From an uncultured Paraprevotella sp. (GTDB taxonomy: Bacteria; Bacteroidota; Bacteroidia; Bacteroidales; Bacteroidaceae): 64,000 nucleotides of DNA. Location of the stretch: assembly GCA_944321365.1 (NCBI GenBank), contig CALULA010000001.1:434001-498000 (forward strand), given 5' to 3'. Under the pieces are notes generated by a model that ran no database searches, was not told where the DNA came from, and worked only from the letters and a program-made list of their open reading frames with translations. The first letter of the stretch is position 1; each line of letters starts with the position of its first letter. The position numbers were made by a program, and so were the translations under genes. Below, in pieces: positions 1 through 9,813 of the stretch.

Positions 1-2
1 CC

Positions 3-1082
3 CGCCTCTTTCTGAAAGGCTATGCGGCTTATGGCGTGCGCGACAGAAGGTGGAAATATGAGGGCGAGGTGGAATATTCGTTCCTGAAGAAGCAGTATTC
101 TCCGGAGGAATTTCCCCGCAATTCCATAGCCTTGTCCACCCGTTACGATGTGATGGCCCCGTCTGATGCGATGCTTCCGACGGATAAGGACAACGTGTTT
201 GCCTCATTCAAGACCCAGACCGTGGACCAGATGGCGTATTTCCGACAGTACAGCCTGCGCTATGTCTATGAATTTGACAGTCATTTCGGCATCACGGCCC
301 AGTTGCGTCATATAACACAAAACCCTACGGGGTCGCTCTTTTACCGCACGATGGCGGGACAGGCCGTGCATGAAATCCGGCAAAGCGAGGCCACCCTGAG
401 CCTGCGGTATGCGCCGGGTGAGGTGGTCGCCGTCACCAAACAAAGGCGTCATCCGGTGAATCATAACTTCCCGGTATATACGCTGTTGCACACGGCAGGG
501 TTCAAGGGAGTGCTGGGCGGTGACTATGCCTCAAACTATACGGAGCTTTCTGTCACAAGGCGGTTCTGGCTGAACTCATGCGGCAGGATTGATGTCCATC
601 TCCGTGCGGGAGCGCAATGGAACAGGGTGCCTTTCCCGTTGCTGATTGCTCCGGCTGCCAATAACTCTTACATCATCCAGCGCAGCATGTTCAATATGAT
701 CAACAACATGGAGTTCCTGAACGACCGTTTCGTGTCGCTTGCCTTGCAATGGGACTTGAGCGGGAAACTGTTCAACCGCATTCCTTTGCTCAAACGCCTG
801 AAGTGGCGTGAGGTGGTAGGCTTCAAGACGCTTTACGGCACCCTGACGGATAAGAACAATCCTTATGCGGCGGGCGGACAGGGCGACCTGTTCGAGTTCC
901 CCTCGCGCAATGGTATGCCCACGAGCTTTGTCATGGGCGACGCACCTTATATGGAACTGAACGTCGGTGTGCACAACATATTCAAGATTCTCCGCATAGA
1001 CTATGTGCGTCGTCTGAATTATCTGAATCTTCCGAATGTGAAAAAGAACGGCGTAAGGTTTGTCTTGCAGTTTGACTTTTAA
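3..1082 (+). CDS. DUF5686-type outer-membrane protein, C-terminal part (5' truncated)
   Basis: The reading frame is already open at the left edge, so only the C-terminal 359 residues or so are present and the true start lies outside the window. The visible part is rich in alternating aromatic/polar beta-strands (RLFLKGYAAYG near the edge, then many Tyr/Phe strands) and ends in Phe (VLQFDF), as outer-membrane beta-barrels do. The pattern matches what I know of the DUF5686 family of Bacteroidota, which usually carries an N-terminal carboxypeptidase-D regulatory-like domain ahead of a barrel; that N-terminal part cannot be seen here. The function is not established. The stop is 13 bp before the rarA start, so the two may be co-transcribed. 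The family call is from memory; outer-membrane location is a firmer inference. Confidence 0.75.
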   Translation, partial: RLFLKGYAAYGVRDRRWKYEGEVEYSFLKKQYSPEEFPRNSIALSTRYDVMAPSDAMLPTDKDNVFASFKTQTVDQMAYFRQYSLRYVYEFDSHFGITAQLRHITQNPTGSLFYRTMAGQAVHEIRQSEATLSLRYAPGEVVAVTKQRRHPVNHNFPVYTLLHTAGFKGVLGGDYASNYTELSVTRRFWLNSCGRIDVHLRAGAQWNRVPFPLLIAPAANNSYIIQRSMFNMINNMEFLNDRFVSLALQWDLSGKLFNRIPLLKRLKWREVVGFKTLYGTLTDKNNPYAAGGQGDLFEFPSRNGMPTSFVMGDAPYMELNVGVHNIFKILRIDYVRRLNYLNLPNVKKNGVRFVLQFDF

Positions 1083-1095
1083 TCTTTATTCTATT

Positions 1096-2367
1096 ATGGC
1101 AGCACCTTTGGCAGAGAGAATGCGTCCCCGTACGCTGGACGATTATGTAGGACAGAAACATCTGGTCGGCCCGGATGCCGTCTTGCGCAAGATGATAGAT
1201 GCCGGGCGGATATCGTCGTTCATCCTGTGGGGACCGCCGGGAGTGGGGAAGACCACGCTGGCGCAGATTATCGCCCATAAGCTGGAAACTCCTTTCTATA
1301 CGTTGAGTGCGGTGACGAGCGGGGTGAAAGATGTCCGCGAGGTGATAGAAAAAGCCCGCAACAACCGCTTCTTCTCTCAGGCCAGTCCCATCCTTTTCAT
1401 CGACGAGATTCATCGTTTCAGCAAGTCGCAGCAAGACTCTTTGCTCGGAGCGGTGGAGCAAGGTACGGTCACTTTGATAGGTGCCACAACGGAAAATCCG
1501 TCTTTCGAGGTAATCAGACCCCTCTTGTCGCGATGCCAGCTGTATGTGCTGAAGAGTCTGACAAGGGATGATTTGCTGGAGCTTCTGCACCGCGCCATAG
1601 AGAAAGATACGGAACTCCGGACAAGACACATAGAACTGCGCGAGACGGATGCCATCTTGCGGTATAGCGGCGGCGACGCCCGCAAGTTGCTGAACATCCT
1701 TGAACTGGTGGTGGAAGCCGCCGGAACGGAAACGGTTGTCATCACAGACGCGGTGGTTACAGAGCGGCTTCAGCAGAATCCGTTGGCATACGAAAAGGAC
1801 GGAGAGCTGCACTATGACATCATATCCGCTTTCATTAAAAGCATCCGGGGCAGTGATCCGGACGCCGCTCTCTACTGGCTGGCACGGATGATAGAGGGCG
1901 GCGAGGATCCGGCTTTCATAGCACGGCGGCTGGTGATCTCGGCGAGCGAGGACATCGGGCTGGCCAATCCTAACGCGCTCCTGCTGGCCAATGCGGCTTT
2001 CGACGCCGTGATGAAAATCGGATGGCCCGAAGGGCGTATACCGCTGGCGGAAGTTACGGTCTATCTGGCCGCCAGCCCCAAAAGCAACTCGGCATATATG
2101 GGCATTAACGATGCCCTTCAGCTGGTCCGTCAGACCGGCAATCTTCCGGTGCCTTTGCATTTGCGCAATGCGCCCACCCAGCTCATGAAAGAACTGGGAT
2201 ATGCCAAGGACTATAAATATGCGCACGATTACGAGGGACATTTCGTGGAACAGCAGTTCTTGCCGGACGAGCTGGCCCGCAAGCGCATCTGGCATGCACA
2301 GGGAAACGCTGCGGAAATGAAGCTGCAGGAACGCATGCTGCATCTGTGGAAAGACCGTTACAAATAG
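1096..2367 (+). CDS. rarA: Replication-associated recombination protein A (RarA/MgsA AAA+ ATPase)
   Basis: This 423-residue clamp-loader-like AAA+ ATPase acts at stalled replication forks in the cytoplasm. Walker A is GPPGVGKTTLAQ (about residue 40), Walker B is LFIDEIHRFSKSQQD, sensor 1 is GATTENPSFE, and the C-terminal half has the RarA tetramerisation region (SASEDIGLANPNALLL, YLAASPKSNSAYMGI). The start at 1096 (MAAPLAERMRP) is preferred over an upstream in-frame codon at 1060, because 1060 would overlap the preceding gene and RarA proteins begin close to this motif. Length is normal for the family. No terminator is visible after the gene. Confidence 0.96.
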   Translation: MAAPLAERMRPRTLDDYVGQKHLVGPDAVLRKMIDAGRISSFILWGPPGVGKTTLAQIIAHKLETPFYTLSAVTSGVKDVREVIEKARNNRFFSQASPILFIDEIHRFSKSQQDSLLGAVEQGTVTLIGATTENPSFEVIRPLLSRCQLYVLKSLTRDDLLELLHRAIEKDTELRTRHIELRETDAILRYSGGDARKLLNILELVVEAAGTETVVITDAVVTERLQQNPLAYEKDGELHYDIISAFIKSIRGSDPDAALYWLARMIEGGEDPAFIARRLVISASEDIGLANPNALLLANAAFDAVMKIGWPEGRIPLAEVTVYLAASPKSNSAYMGINDALQLVRQTGNLPVPLHLRNAPTQLMKELGYAKDYKYAHDYEGHFVEQQFLPDELARKRIWHAQGNAAEMKLQERMLHLWKDRYK

Positions 2368-2420
2368 CCTTTTCAAGGCAGATTCTTGCAGCTTCTGCTA
2401 CGTATTTGGCTACAATTTGC

Positions 2421-2428
2421 TAACTTTG
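2421..2428 (+). promoter_or_regulatory. Bacteroidota -7 box TAACTTTG upstream of fhs
   Basis: An exact match to TAnnTTTG, 41 bp before the fhs start, in the only AT-rich gap of this stretch. No clear -33 TTTG lies at the usual distance. Confidence 0.6.
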
Positions 2429-2468
2429 TCAAACATTATAAGCGAAATTAAATCCATATTTATTTGCA

Positions 2469-4136
2469 ATGAAGAGTGATATTGAAATCTCACGCGAATG
2501 TCGTCTGAAGCCCATTGAGGAGGTGGCTTCCAGTATAGGTATCCCGGCCGACCGGTTGGAACATTACGGCAAGTATATAGCCAAAGTGCCGGAAGCCCTT
2601 ACCGATGAGGCGAAAGTGCGGCGGAGCAACCTGATATTGGTGACGGCTATTACGCCTACAAAGGCCGGCATCGGGAAAACGACCGTATCCATAGGCCTGG
2701 CTTTGGGCCTGAGCCGGCTGGGCAAGAAGAATATCGTGGCCCTGCGTGAGCCTTCGCTGGGACCCTGTTTCGGACTGAAGGGCGGAGCAGCGGGCGGAGG
2801 ATACGCACAGATCCTGCCCATGGATAAGATCAATCTGCATTTCACCGGAGATTTTCATGCCATAACGTCGGCGCATAACATGATTACGGCTTTGCTGGAC
2901 AACTATATTTATCAGCATCGTGAAGAAGGCTTTGCGCTGAAAGAAGTCCTGTGGAAACGGGTGCTGGACATCAACGACAGAAATCTTCGGCATATTGTCA
3001 CCGGACTTTGCGGAAAAACCAACGGAGTTGTGCAGGAAAGCGGTTTCGATATTACGCCTGCTTCTGAAATCATGGCCGTTTTGTGTCTGGCAAAGGATGA
3101 GAAAGACTTGCGCCGGCGGATAGAGAATATTCTGCTGGGGACCACGACAGACGGCCGTCCGTTCCGCGTGAAAGACTTGGGCGTGGCCGGAGCCATCTGT
3201 GTGTTGTTGAAAGACGCCTTGCATCCGAACCTGGTGCAGACAACCGAAAACACGCCTGCCATAGTTCATGGAGGCCCGTTTGCCAACATAGCTCACGGAT
3301 GCAATTCCGTCATCGCCACCAGACTGGCCATGACTTTTGCGGATTACGTAGTGACGGAAGCCGGGTTCGGTGCCGATTTGGGCGCAGAGAAATTTTTCAA
3401 TATCAAGTGTCGCAAAGCCGGTCTGCAGCCAAAACTTACCGTCATTGTCGCAACGACGCAGGGACTGAAGATGCATGGCGGTGTCGGGCTGGAACACATC
3501 AGAAAGCCGAATGCGGAAGGACTGTGTAAGGGTTTTGAAAATCTGGACAAGCATATCGCCAATATGCAAGGCTTCGGTCAGACCGTGGTGGTTTGCTTTA
3601 ACCGTTACGACACCGATACGGAGGACGAAATCGCCTTGTGCCGGGAGCATTGTGAGAAGATGGGAGTTGGATTTGCCGTGAACAGTGCTTTCAGCGACGG
3701 CGGGCGTGGTGCGGAAGAGTTGGCCGATTTGGTCGTGCGGACCATTGAGCAACGGCCTTCCCGCCCGTTGATGTTCTCCTATGCTGATACCGATGATGTG
3801 GAAACCAAAGCGAATAAAGTAGCACGGCAGATATATGGGGCCGACGGAGTTTCGTTCTCTCCGGCAGCATGCAAGATGCTGGAGCGCATTCATCAGCTGG
3901 GCATTGACCACTATCCGGTTTGCATGGCAAAGACACAATATTCTTTTTCTGCCAATGCACATGCCTATGGCGTGCCCAAGGGCTTTACGGTTCATGTGCG
4001 CGACATCGTGTTGAACTGTGGTGCGGAGATGATTGTTCTGGTCGCCGGAGACATTATGCGTATGCCCGGTTTGCCTAAGTCGCCTCAGGCGGAGCGGATA
4101 GATTTGGTGGACGGAGAAATCGTGGGCCTTTCTTGA
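2469..4136 (+). CDS. fhs: Formate--tetrahydrofolate ligase
   Basis: This enzyme makes 10-formyl-tetrahydrofolate from formate, THF and ATP, feeding one-carbon units to purine and fMet synthesis. The 555 residues match the family's usual length. The diagnostic P-loop [11 protein letters not shown] is near residue 61, followed by the Gly-rich [13 protein letters not shown] and by TDFGAD-like text ([16 protein letters not shown]). It has its own TAnnTTTG box upstream. The sensor kinase gene starts 42 bp downstream with no terminator between, so partial read-through into the signalling genes is possible. glyA, the other main one-carbon source, lies at 34.2-35.5 kb in this window. Confidence 0.97.
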   Translation: MKSDIEISRECRLKPIEEVASSIGIPADRLEHYGKYIAKVPEALTDEAKVRRSNLILVTAITPTKAGIGKTTVSIGLALGLSRLGKKNIVALREPSLGPCFGLKGGAAGGGYAQILPMDKINLHFTGDFHAITSAHNMITALLDNYIYQHREEGFALKEVLWKRVLDINDRNLRHIVTGLCGKTNGVVQESGFDITPASEIMAVLCLAKDEKDLRRRIENILLGTTTDGRPFRVKDLGVAGAICVLLKDALHPNLVQTTENTPAIVHGGPFANIAHGCNSVIATRLAMTFADYVVTEAGFGADLGAEKFFNIKCRKAGLQPKLTVIVATTQGLKMHGGVGLEHIRKPNAEGLCKGFENLDKHIANMQGFGQTVVVCFNRYDTDTEDEIALCREHCEKMGVGFAVNSAFSDGGRGAEELADLVVRTIEQRPSRPLMFSYADTDDVETKANKVARQIYGADGVSFSPAACKMLERIHQLGIDHYPVCMAKTQYSFSANAHAYGVPKGFTVHVRDIVLNCGAEMIVLVAGDIMRMPGLPKSPQAERIDLVDGEIVGLS

Positions 4137-4178
4137 AAATCGTGAGACCCCTCACATTTCTCCGTACCTGATAAGAAG

Positions 4179-7100
4179 ATGAAGCGGTTTGCGGCTCATA
4201 TCCGACAGAAGCGTCTTGCTCTATGTGTGAGTATGGCTGCATTGTTGTGTCTGGCCGTGGCGGGAATGTTTGCCCTGTGGCAGGCGTCCCGTCCGGATGC
4301 GGCACTTGTTGCCCGTGTAGACTCGTTGAATGACCAATCCTATCTTTACCGGTACATAGATCCGGACACCGCATTACAACTGGCCCGTCAGGCCGAGCGT
4401 CTGTCGGTGAACTATCCGGATGGCCGTAGTGAGGCACTGAATCACCAGATGTTTATCAGCTTCCTTCATCTGGATTATAAGGGATGTGTCAGGTTGTATG
4501 GTCTTCTGGAGAACGCGACAGGCAATCAGATAGAACTGCTGGCGGGGGACGTCAACATGATGCGTATCTGTCAGCAGACCTCTCAAAACCGTCTGTTCTT
4601 CGATTATTACAACCGGGCTTCCGAGAGAATCCGCCGCATACATGAAGAATCCGACGATGTGCAGGGACGGAATCGCAGGCGGCTGTTTTATGTCGAGACG
4701 GAGTTCCACCTGGTCAGTGCCGGCAATTTTCTCCGGATGATGCAGGATCAGGCAGCGGCCGAGGAGCTGGCCTGTATCGATGAAGACGGATATATCCGTA
4801 AGGACAAAGCCTTGCTTGTCTTTTATTACTATTTGCGTGGGCTGTCCTGTCAGAGAATGACCTCTGAATATGGGAGTCATATAGCCGAGGCTTTTGATGA
4901 CCTGCTGCTGGCTTTCTCCATAGCCGAACGCTATGACAATGTTTATTTTGAATCGCTTGTCGGTCTGTCGTTGGCAGAATTGCTGCTGCATCCTGACGAT
5001 TGTGCGGATGCAGCGTTCTGGCGTAAAGAGGAATTGGACTACCTGTGCAATTCCTTTGTCACGGCAGATTCCTCTTTCGCCGGTGTCCCTGAGGTACTGC
5101 GTTTTTCAGAAGCCTTGGCACATGACTGTCTTAGGGCGGCACGACGTTGCTGGTTTCCGTTAGTTGAGATTGAGGCTTTCCGGGTGTTGGGAGATGTCAT
5201 GCTGGCAGAGGACAAGTATCATCAGGCTTTGAACTATTATGAAAGCGCACTTTCCTGTCTGAATCTCCATCACCGGACGTATTTTCCGGACGACAAGGAG
5301 CGGTGTCTGAAGCCGTATGATGACAGTCATGAGCAATCTGTGGACATGTTGTGGACTACAGATGCCGATATTCAGACCATGCCCAACAGCTTGTTGGCCA
5401 TCCGTGAGCGGCTGAGTAAGGCATACAGTGCCGTCGGTGACAAACAAAAGTCTGACTATAACCGCAATATCTATCTGGATTTGCTTGACTTCACCCGGCA
5501 GGACAAATCGTTGGAAAGTCGGGTTCACCTTGTGGCGCAAAAGAACAAACTGCTGAACACGTTGCTGGCGTCTTTGCTGGTGCTCACTCTGGTGCTTGCC
5601 GTCATAGTGTTCTTTTATGCCCGCAAGTGGGAGAAGAGAAGAGCCATGCAGCAGGTGTTGCTGAATGATATCTACAACTGGTTTGTGGATGTGGCTTTCA
5701 CAAGGTCTGAAAATCCGCTGGAACAGGCATTGGATGCTTATCCATGGATGAAGCATGACAGCATGCTTCTGCGCAAGGTGCTGAGGCCTTATATGGAATG
5801 GATAGAGAAGAACCGCATGCTGTCGGAGAGTCTGAAAGAAGAGCATGTGCAGTTGCGTGAAGATTTCTTGCGGAGCGAACGGCAGATCAGCATAGACAAG
5901 CGGAAAAACATACAGAAGCGGGCGCGGGTGTCGCTGGTGCATTCCATTATGCCGTTCATCGACCGCATCCTTTACACGCTTCGCCGTATGGAACGGACAG
6001 GGGAGTGTGACGCCTCGGCATTGGAATATGTGGAGGAACTGGCTGAACAGATTGAGCGTTATAATAAGGTTTTGGCAGAATGGGGCTTGCTCAGTCGGGG
6101 CGAACCGGAACTGATGGTGGAGAGCTTTCCCTTGCGTGAACTGTTTTGTCTGCAGGAAAAAGGCCGTTATGGCTTTCAGAAGAAACAGGTGCGGCTGGAC
6201 ATTCTTCCGACCGACCTGTGGGTGAAGGCCGACAAGGCTCTTACGTTTTTCATGTTGAACACATTGATTGACAATGCCCGCAAGTTCACTTCTCCCGGAG
6301 GACGGGTGACGGTTACGGCACAAGAGGTGGATAACGCCGTGGAGATTGCCGTGGCTGATACGGGATGCGGATTGTCTGAAGAGGATGTGAATCTGATATT
6401 ATCGTCGAAAATTTATGATGCCGGACGGATCGGCGCGTCGGATTCCGCTTCGGGGAAGGAGAAGGGCAGCGGATTCGGGCTGTTAAACTGCAAGGGGATT
6501 ATCGGGAAGTACAGGAAATCCAGTGAGCTGTTCAGCGTTTGTCGTTTCGACATCAAGAGCGAGCTGGGAAAGGGCAGCCGTTTTTCATTCCGGTTGCCGA
6601 AAGGTATGGTCCGCACGCTGTCGGTCTTTCTTATATCTTTGGTTCCTGTTCCGGAAGTCAACTGTCAGGCGGCATTGCCTGCCGGTTCCTTGGATTCCGG
6701 ACTGCTTACCAGAGCCGTATTGTATGCCGATTCCGCATATTTTGCCAATATCGACGGAAAGTATGAGCAGAGCATGGCCATGGCCGATTCCACACTGACC
6801 TATATTACTCGTTATTATCAGCCGGTGTTGCCTGCGGAATGTACCCGGCGTCAGCTGACAGTGGCCGGTACAGGTGCAGAGGAACTGGAGTGGTTCGATT
6901 TGGGGGTGGCAGCCGATTACCAGCTTATTATGGGAATCCGCAACGAATTGGCGGTGTCGGCACTTGCCCTGCGGCAGTGGAATGTATACGATTACAACAA
7001 CAATCAGTTTACACATCTCTACCGTTTGCTGACAAAAGATGATGCTGTCGAGAAACTGTATGGCCGTCAGCGTGCCATACAGACCAACTTGTCGGTCAGC

Positions 7101-8399
7101 ATTGCACTGCTTGTCGTGGTGACGTTCATCTTTATTATTCTTATCTACGTCATCTATTTCCGCCGTCGGATTCTGTTTCGTTTCAATGCGATGCAAGTAT
7201 TGGAAGTGAACCGTGCCATGTTGAATGTCATGAATTGCTATGACGACACGAAGCAGACGGAAGGTTGGATGGCTCAGCTGCTCACCGTCTTGCAGAACGG
7301 CATCCGTGAATTGCACGAGGTGAGCGGAGTGAGCCTTCTTTTATATAAGCGGGATGGGAGCAGGATTGGGACCTTCTCTCAAGGGCAGATTTCTCATGAC
7401 CTGATTACCGACACCTTGTTGACGCAGGCTTATGAACAGTCGACTGTTGTATATGACCAACTTTCCAATTCTCGTTTCTATGCGCTGCAGCTGGCTGTTT
7501 CCGAACAGGAAAAAGTGTGTATCGGTGCGTTGAGCGTTTATTATGGCGCATACAGGGTACAGCCGGAGGACTTGATTTTTGAAGGCTACATCGTGACTTA
7601 CCTTTCCATTCTGCTTTATGAGACTGTCATCCGGCACGAAGCATATAAGGATAATGTGGACGTGGCCGAGAACGAAAAGCAAAGGGCCTTGTATGAATGT
7701 TCGCGGCTGCGTGTGCAGAATCAGATATTGGACAACTGTCTGTCGTCCGTCAAGCATGAGTCTATGTACTATCCGAGCCGCATCCGGCAGGTTATCAGAA
7801 CGATGAGAAAGGATATGACCGATGCGGAACGGAGAGAACGGATTATGTCTTTGCACGATATTGCGGAGTTCTATCGTGAAATTTATGTCTTGTTGTGTGC
7901 GCAGGCCGACCGTCAGGTGGAGACCGGTTTTTTCCGGTGTGCGCAGGTTCCGGTGCGTCCGGCGGTTGAGAAGTGGCTCAGAAGGCAACAGCAAAAGCAG
8001 GGCGATGAGGTGCGTCTGTCCGCAGTCTATGCCGATCAGGGCGATGTCTGTGTGAGTGCTGACGAAGACCTGTTCGTATTCATGCTGGAACTTATCGGCG
8101 GGGAATGGATGCGTCTGGTGATGGAGCACGAGAGTGAAGGAGTTCCCGAATTAAGGCTTGAACTGTCGGCGGATGATGAGTTCCTGTGTTTCAGCTTCTC
8201 CACTCCGTTGCACATATATACGCCTGCTGAATGCCGGGAACTGTTTTTGCCGGACAAATCTCATTATGTTTACCTGCTTTGCAAGGAGATTGTCCGTGAA
8301 CAAGATAAATTGAATAACTTTTGCGGGTGCCGTATGGAAGCAGAGTGTGTTTCCGAAACCGGATGCCGGATATGGTTTACCTTGCCCAAGAAAAGATAG
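4179..8399 (+). CDS. Large double-module membrane sensor histidine kinase (DUF5112/DUF5113-like)
   Basis: A 1406-residue protein built from two successive receptor-kinase units. Unit 1 has an N-terminal membrane segment (about residues 13-35), a helical TPR-like extracytoplasmic region, a second membrane segment (about 457-480), a dimerisation helix with candidate phospho-His (SLVHSIMPFIDRIL, near 588) and a HATPase domain with N box NTLIDNARKF (about 693), G1 box DTGCGLS (about 727) and G2 box GSGFGLL (about 764). At residue 810 there is Met plus a hydrophobic stretch (VRTLSVFLISLVPVPEVNC) resembling a buried signal peptide. Unit 2 repeats the layout: extracytoplasmic segment, membrane helix (about 971-994), a cytoplasmic GAF-like stretch, a second His-containing helix (SSVKHESMYYPSRI, near 1193) and a C-terminal ATPase-like region lacking clear N and G boxes. 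The response regulator follows 10 bp later. The ligand is unknown. The DUF names are from memory. Confidence 0.85.
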   Translation: MKRFAAHIRQKRLALCVSMAALLCLAVAGMFALWQASRPDAALVARVDSLNDQSYLYRYIDPDTALQLARQAERLSVNYPDGRSEALNHQMFISFLHLDYKGCVRLYGLLENATGNQIELLAGDVNMMRICQQTSQNRLFFDYYNRASERIRRIHEESDDVQGRNRRRLFYVETEFHLVSAGNFLRMMQDQAAAEELACIDEDGYIRKDKALLVFYYYLRGLSCQRMTSEYGSHIAEAFDDLLLAFSIAERYDNVYFESLVGLSLAELLLHPDDCADAAFWRKEELDYLCNSFVTADSSFAGVPEVLRFSEALAHDCLRAARRCWFPLVEIEAFRVLGDVMLAEDKYHQALNYYESALSCLNLHHRTYFPDDKERCLKPYDDSHEQSVDMLWTTDADIQTMPNSLLAIRERLSKAYSAVGDKQKSDYNRNIYLDLLDFTRQDKSLESRVHLVAQKNKLLNTLLASLLVLTLVLAVIVFFYARKWEKRRAMQQVLLNDIYNWFVDVAFTRSENPLEQALDAYPWMKHDSMLLRKVLRPYMEWIEKNRMLSESLKEEHVQLREDFLRSERQISIDKRKNIQKRARVSLVHSIMPFIDRILYTLRRMERTGECDASALEYVEELAEQIERYNKVLAEWGLLSRGEPELMVESFPLRELFCLQEKGRYGFQKKQVRLDILPTDLWVKADKALTFFMLNTLIDNARKFTSPGGRVTVTAQEVDNAVEIAVADTGCGLSEEDVNLILSSKIYDAGRIGASDSASGKEKGSGFGLLNCKGIIGKYRKSSELFSVCRFDIKSELGKGSRFSFRLPKGMVRTLSVFLISLVPVPEVNCQAALPAGSLDSGLLTRAVLYADSAYFANIDGKYEQSMAMADSTLTYITRYYQPVLPAECTRRQLTVAGTGAEELEWFDLGVAADYQLIMGIRNELAVSALALRQWNVYDYNNNQFTHLYRLLTKDDAVEKLYGRQRAIQTNLSVSIALLVVVTFIFIILIYVIYFRRRILFRFNAMQVLEVNRAMLNVMNCYDDTKQTEGWMAQLLTVLQNGIRELHEVSGVSLLLYKRDGSRIGTFSQGQISHDLITDTLLTQAYEQSTVVYDQLSNSRFYALQLAVSEQEKVCIGALSVYYGAYRVQPEDLIFEGYIVTYLSILLYETVIRHEAYKDNVDVAENEKQRALYECSRLRVQNQILDNCLSSVKHESMYYPSRIRQVIRTMRKDMTDAERRERIMSLHDIAEFYREIYVLLCAQADRQVETGFFRCAQVPVRPAVEKWLRRQQQKQGDEVRLSAVYADQGDVCVSADEDLFVFMLELIGGEWMRLVMEHESEGVPELRLELSADDEFLCFSFSTPLHIYTPAECRELFLPDKSHYVYLLCKEIVREQDKLNNFCGCRMEAECVSETGCRIWFTLPKKR

Positions 8400-8409
8400 A
8401 TAGAGGAAG

Positions 8410-9132
8410 ATGGAACATTTTAAAGTGATTATTGTTGAAGATGTCAAGCTGGAACTGAAAGGAACGGAGGAGATTCTGCGTACAGAGGTTCCGGAAGCCG
8501 AAGTCATCGGTACGGCCATGAACGAGCCTGATTTCTGGGCGCTGATAAAGACTCGCGTACCGGACCTGTTGCTGCTCGACCTGGGGCTGGGCGGTTCGAC
8601 TACGGTGGGAGTGGATATCTGCCGCAAGGTGCGGAGACAGTATGCCGACCTGCGTATCCTGATTTTCACCGGAGAGATTCAGAACGAGCGGCTGTGGGTG
8701 GATGCGCTCAAGGCCGGTGCCAACGGAATTATCCTGAAAACCGGTGAGCTTCTGACACGGAACGACATACGTCAGGCCATGGATGGCCGCATCTATGTAT
8801 TCAACGAGCCGGTGCTGGAAAGGATAGTAGCCCGGTTTATCCGTTCGGTGGAGGCGGAGAAGCAGCATCGCGATGCGTTGATTCACTACGAGATAGACGA
8901 ATATGACGAGCGGTTTCTGCGTCATCTGGCTTTAGGGTATACCAAGGAAATGATAACAAACCTGAGGGGTATGCCCTTTGGCGTGAAAAGTCTGGAGAAA
9001 AGACAGAACGAATTGGCCTCAAGACTGTTTCCTGCTGCGGAGCGTGGCGGTGTCAATGCCACCCGTCTGGTGGTGAAGGCCTTGCAGTTGCATATTATCG
9101 ACTTAGAGCATTTGGAACCGGATGATGAATAA
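8410..9132 (+). CDS. Response regulator with receiver domain and helical C-terminal domain
   Basis: This 240-residue regulator is the likely partner of the preceding kinase. The receiver domain (about 1-125) has the acidic pair in VIIVEDVKLELKG, the phospho-acceptor Asp in LLLLDLGLGGS (about 58), Thr in LIFTGE and Lys in GIILKTGE. The C-terminal part (about 150-235) is helical with an HTH-like pattern (HLALGYTKEMITNLRGMP, then SLEKRQNELASRLF) reminiscent of LuxR/NarL-type ends, but divergent from standard LuxR domains; it resembles the Bacteroidota DUF5932 group as I remember it. The gene starts 10 bp after the kinase stop and overlaps the next gene by 11 bp, so the three are translationally linked. 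Confidence 0.88.
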   Translation: MEHFKVIIVEDVKLELKGTEEILRTEVPEAEVIGTAMNEPDFWALIKTRVPDLLLLDLGLGGSTTVGVDICRKVRRQYADLRILIFTGEIQNERLWVDALKAGANGIILKTGELLTRNDIRQAMDGRIYVFNEPVLERIVARFIRSVEAEKQHRDALIHYEIDEYDERFLRHLALGYTKEMITNLRGMPFGVKSLEKRQNELASRLFPAAERGGVNATRLVVKALQLHIIDLEHLEPDDE

Positions 9133-9793
9133 ATTGAATGAGGAAGGCGTGCGGCGGCATGACATGGTTGCCGGTGTATTGCTGTTCCTGTTGGCCGTCT
9201 ATGTTTTGCTGGCTCCGCTCAGCTGGTTGGGAAGTGCCATGGGGCTGCCGTTCCGCAACTTGTTCTCGGCAGAGGGCATCAGGTGGTATTATCTTCATGT
9301 GCAGGATGCTTTCCATTCTCCGCTTTGGGCTGTTTCCATCCCGTTGCTGCTGATGGCCGGTGCTGTGGAGCGTTCGGGGTTGGCGGAGACCGTGCGCGAC
9401 ATTGTGCGTCACGGCGTTTCAGTGCTGACTTATCGTCAGCGCAAAGCTTTTTGGCTGGCCCTTGCTTTCTTGCTTTGCTATTTGGCTGGCCTTGTCTTGC
9501 TGCTGGCCGGTCCGCATGCCATTCTCCGCAGTGTCACGGGAAGACTTTTCCCGTCGCCGTTTTTGTTCGGTCTGCTCCAGACTGTTCCGCTGGGGGTGAT
9601 ACTCGTCTCCTTGATTTATGCAGTGCTGAGCTCTCACTTGCGCGGATTGCGGGAGTATCTCTCGGTGCTGTACTGGGGGATAAGGCAGTATGCCATGCTC
9701 ATATTGATATTGTTGTTAGGGATTCAACTGTACGACTCTTTCCTGTATGTGGCGGGAGATTTCCTGTCTGGATGGTCGGATTTTTTTGAATGA
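9122..9793 (+). CDS. Short multi-pass membrane protein resembling the N-terminal half of AbgT transporters
   Basis: 223 residues with about five to six hydrophobic helices (for example AGVLLFLLAVYVLLAPLSW, AFWLALAFLLCYLAGLVLLL and ILILLLGIQLYDSFL). The segment LFSAEGIRWYYLHVQDAF followed by LLLMAGAVERSGLAE resembles the conserved N-terminal part of AbgT-family (p-aminobenzoyl-glutamate) transporters, which are about 500 residues, so this is less than half the usual length. No frameshift or remnant of a second half is visible; the frame ends cleanly. It overlaps the response regulator by 11 bp and the helicase frame by an ATGA junction. AbgT kinship is my reading of a short motif and the function is unknown. 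Confidence 0.7.
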   Translation: MMNKLNEEGVRRHDMVAGVLLFLLAVYVLLAPLSWLGSAMGLPFRNLFSAEGIRWYYLHVQDAFHSPLWAVSIPLLLMAGAVERSGLAETVRDIVRHGVSVLTYRQRKAFWLALAFLLCYLAGLVLLLAGPHAILRSVTGRLFPSPFLFGLLQTVPLGVILVSLIYAVLSSHLRGLREYLSVLYWGIRQYAMLILILLLGIQLYDSFLYVAGDFLSGWSDFFE

Positions 9794-9813
9794 ATGTTGT
9801 TTACAGACTGTGT

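Noticed and set aside
2161-2168. TTGCGCAA inside rarA (and at 57651-57658 inside the efflux gene)
   Set aside because: Single copies inside coding sequence with no 22-bp partners; chance occurrences.
982-2376. 464-codon minus-strand frame opposite rarA
   Set aside because: Antisense shadow of a well-supported gene; its translation has no recognisable domain.
2490-3995. 501-codon minus-strand frame opposite fhs
   Set aside because: Fully antisense to fhs; low-quality composition rich in His/Gln/Arg.
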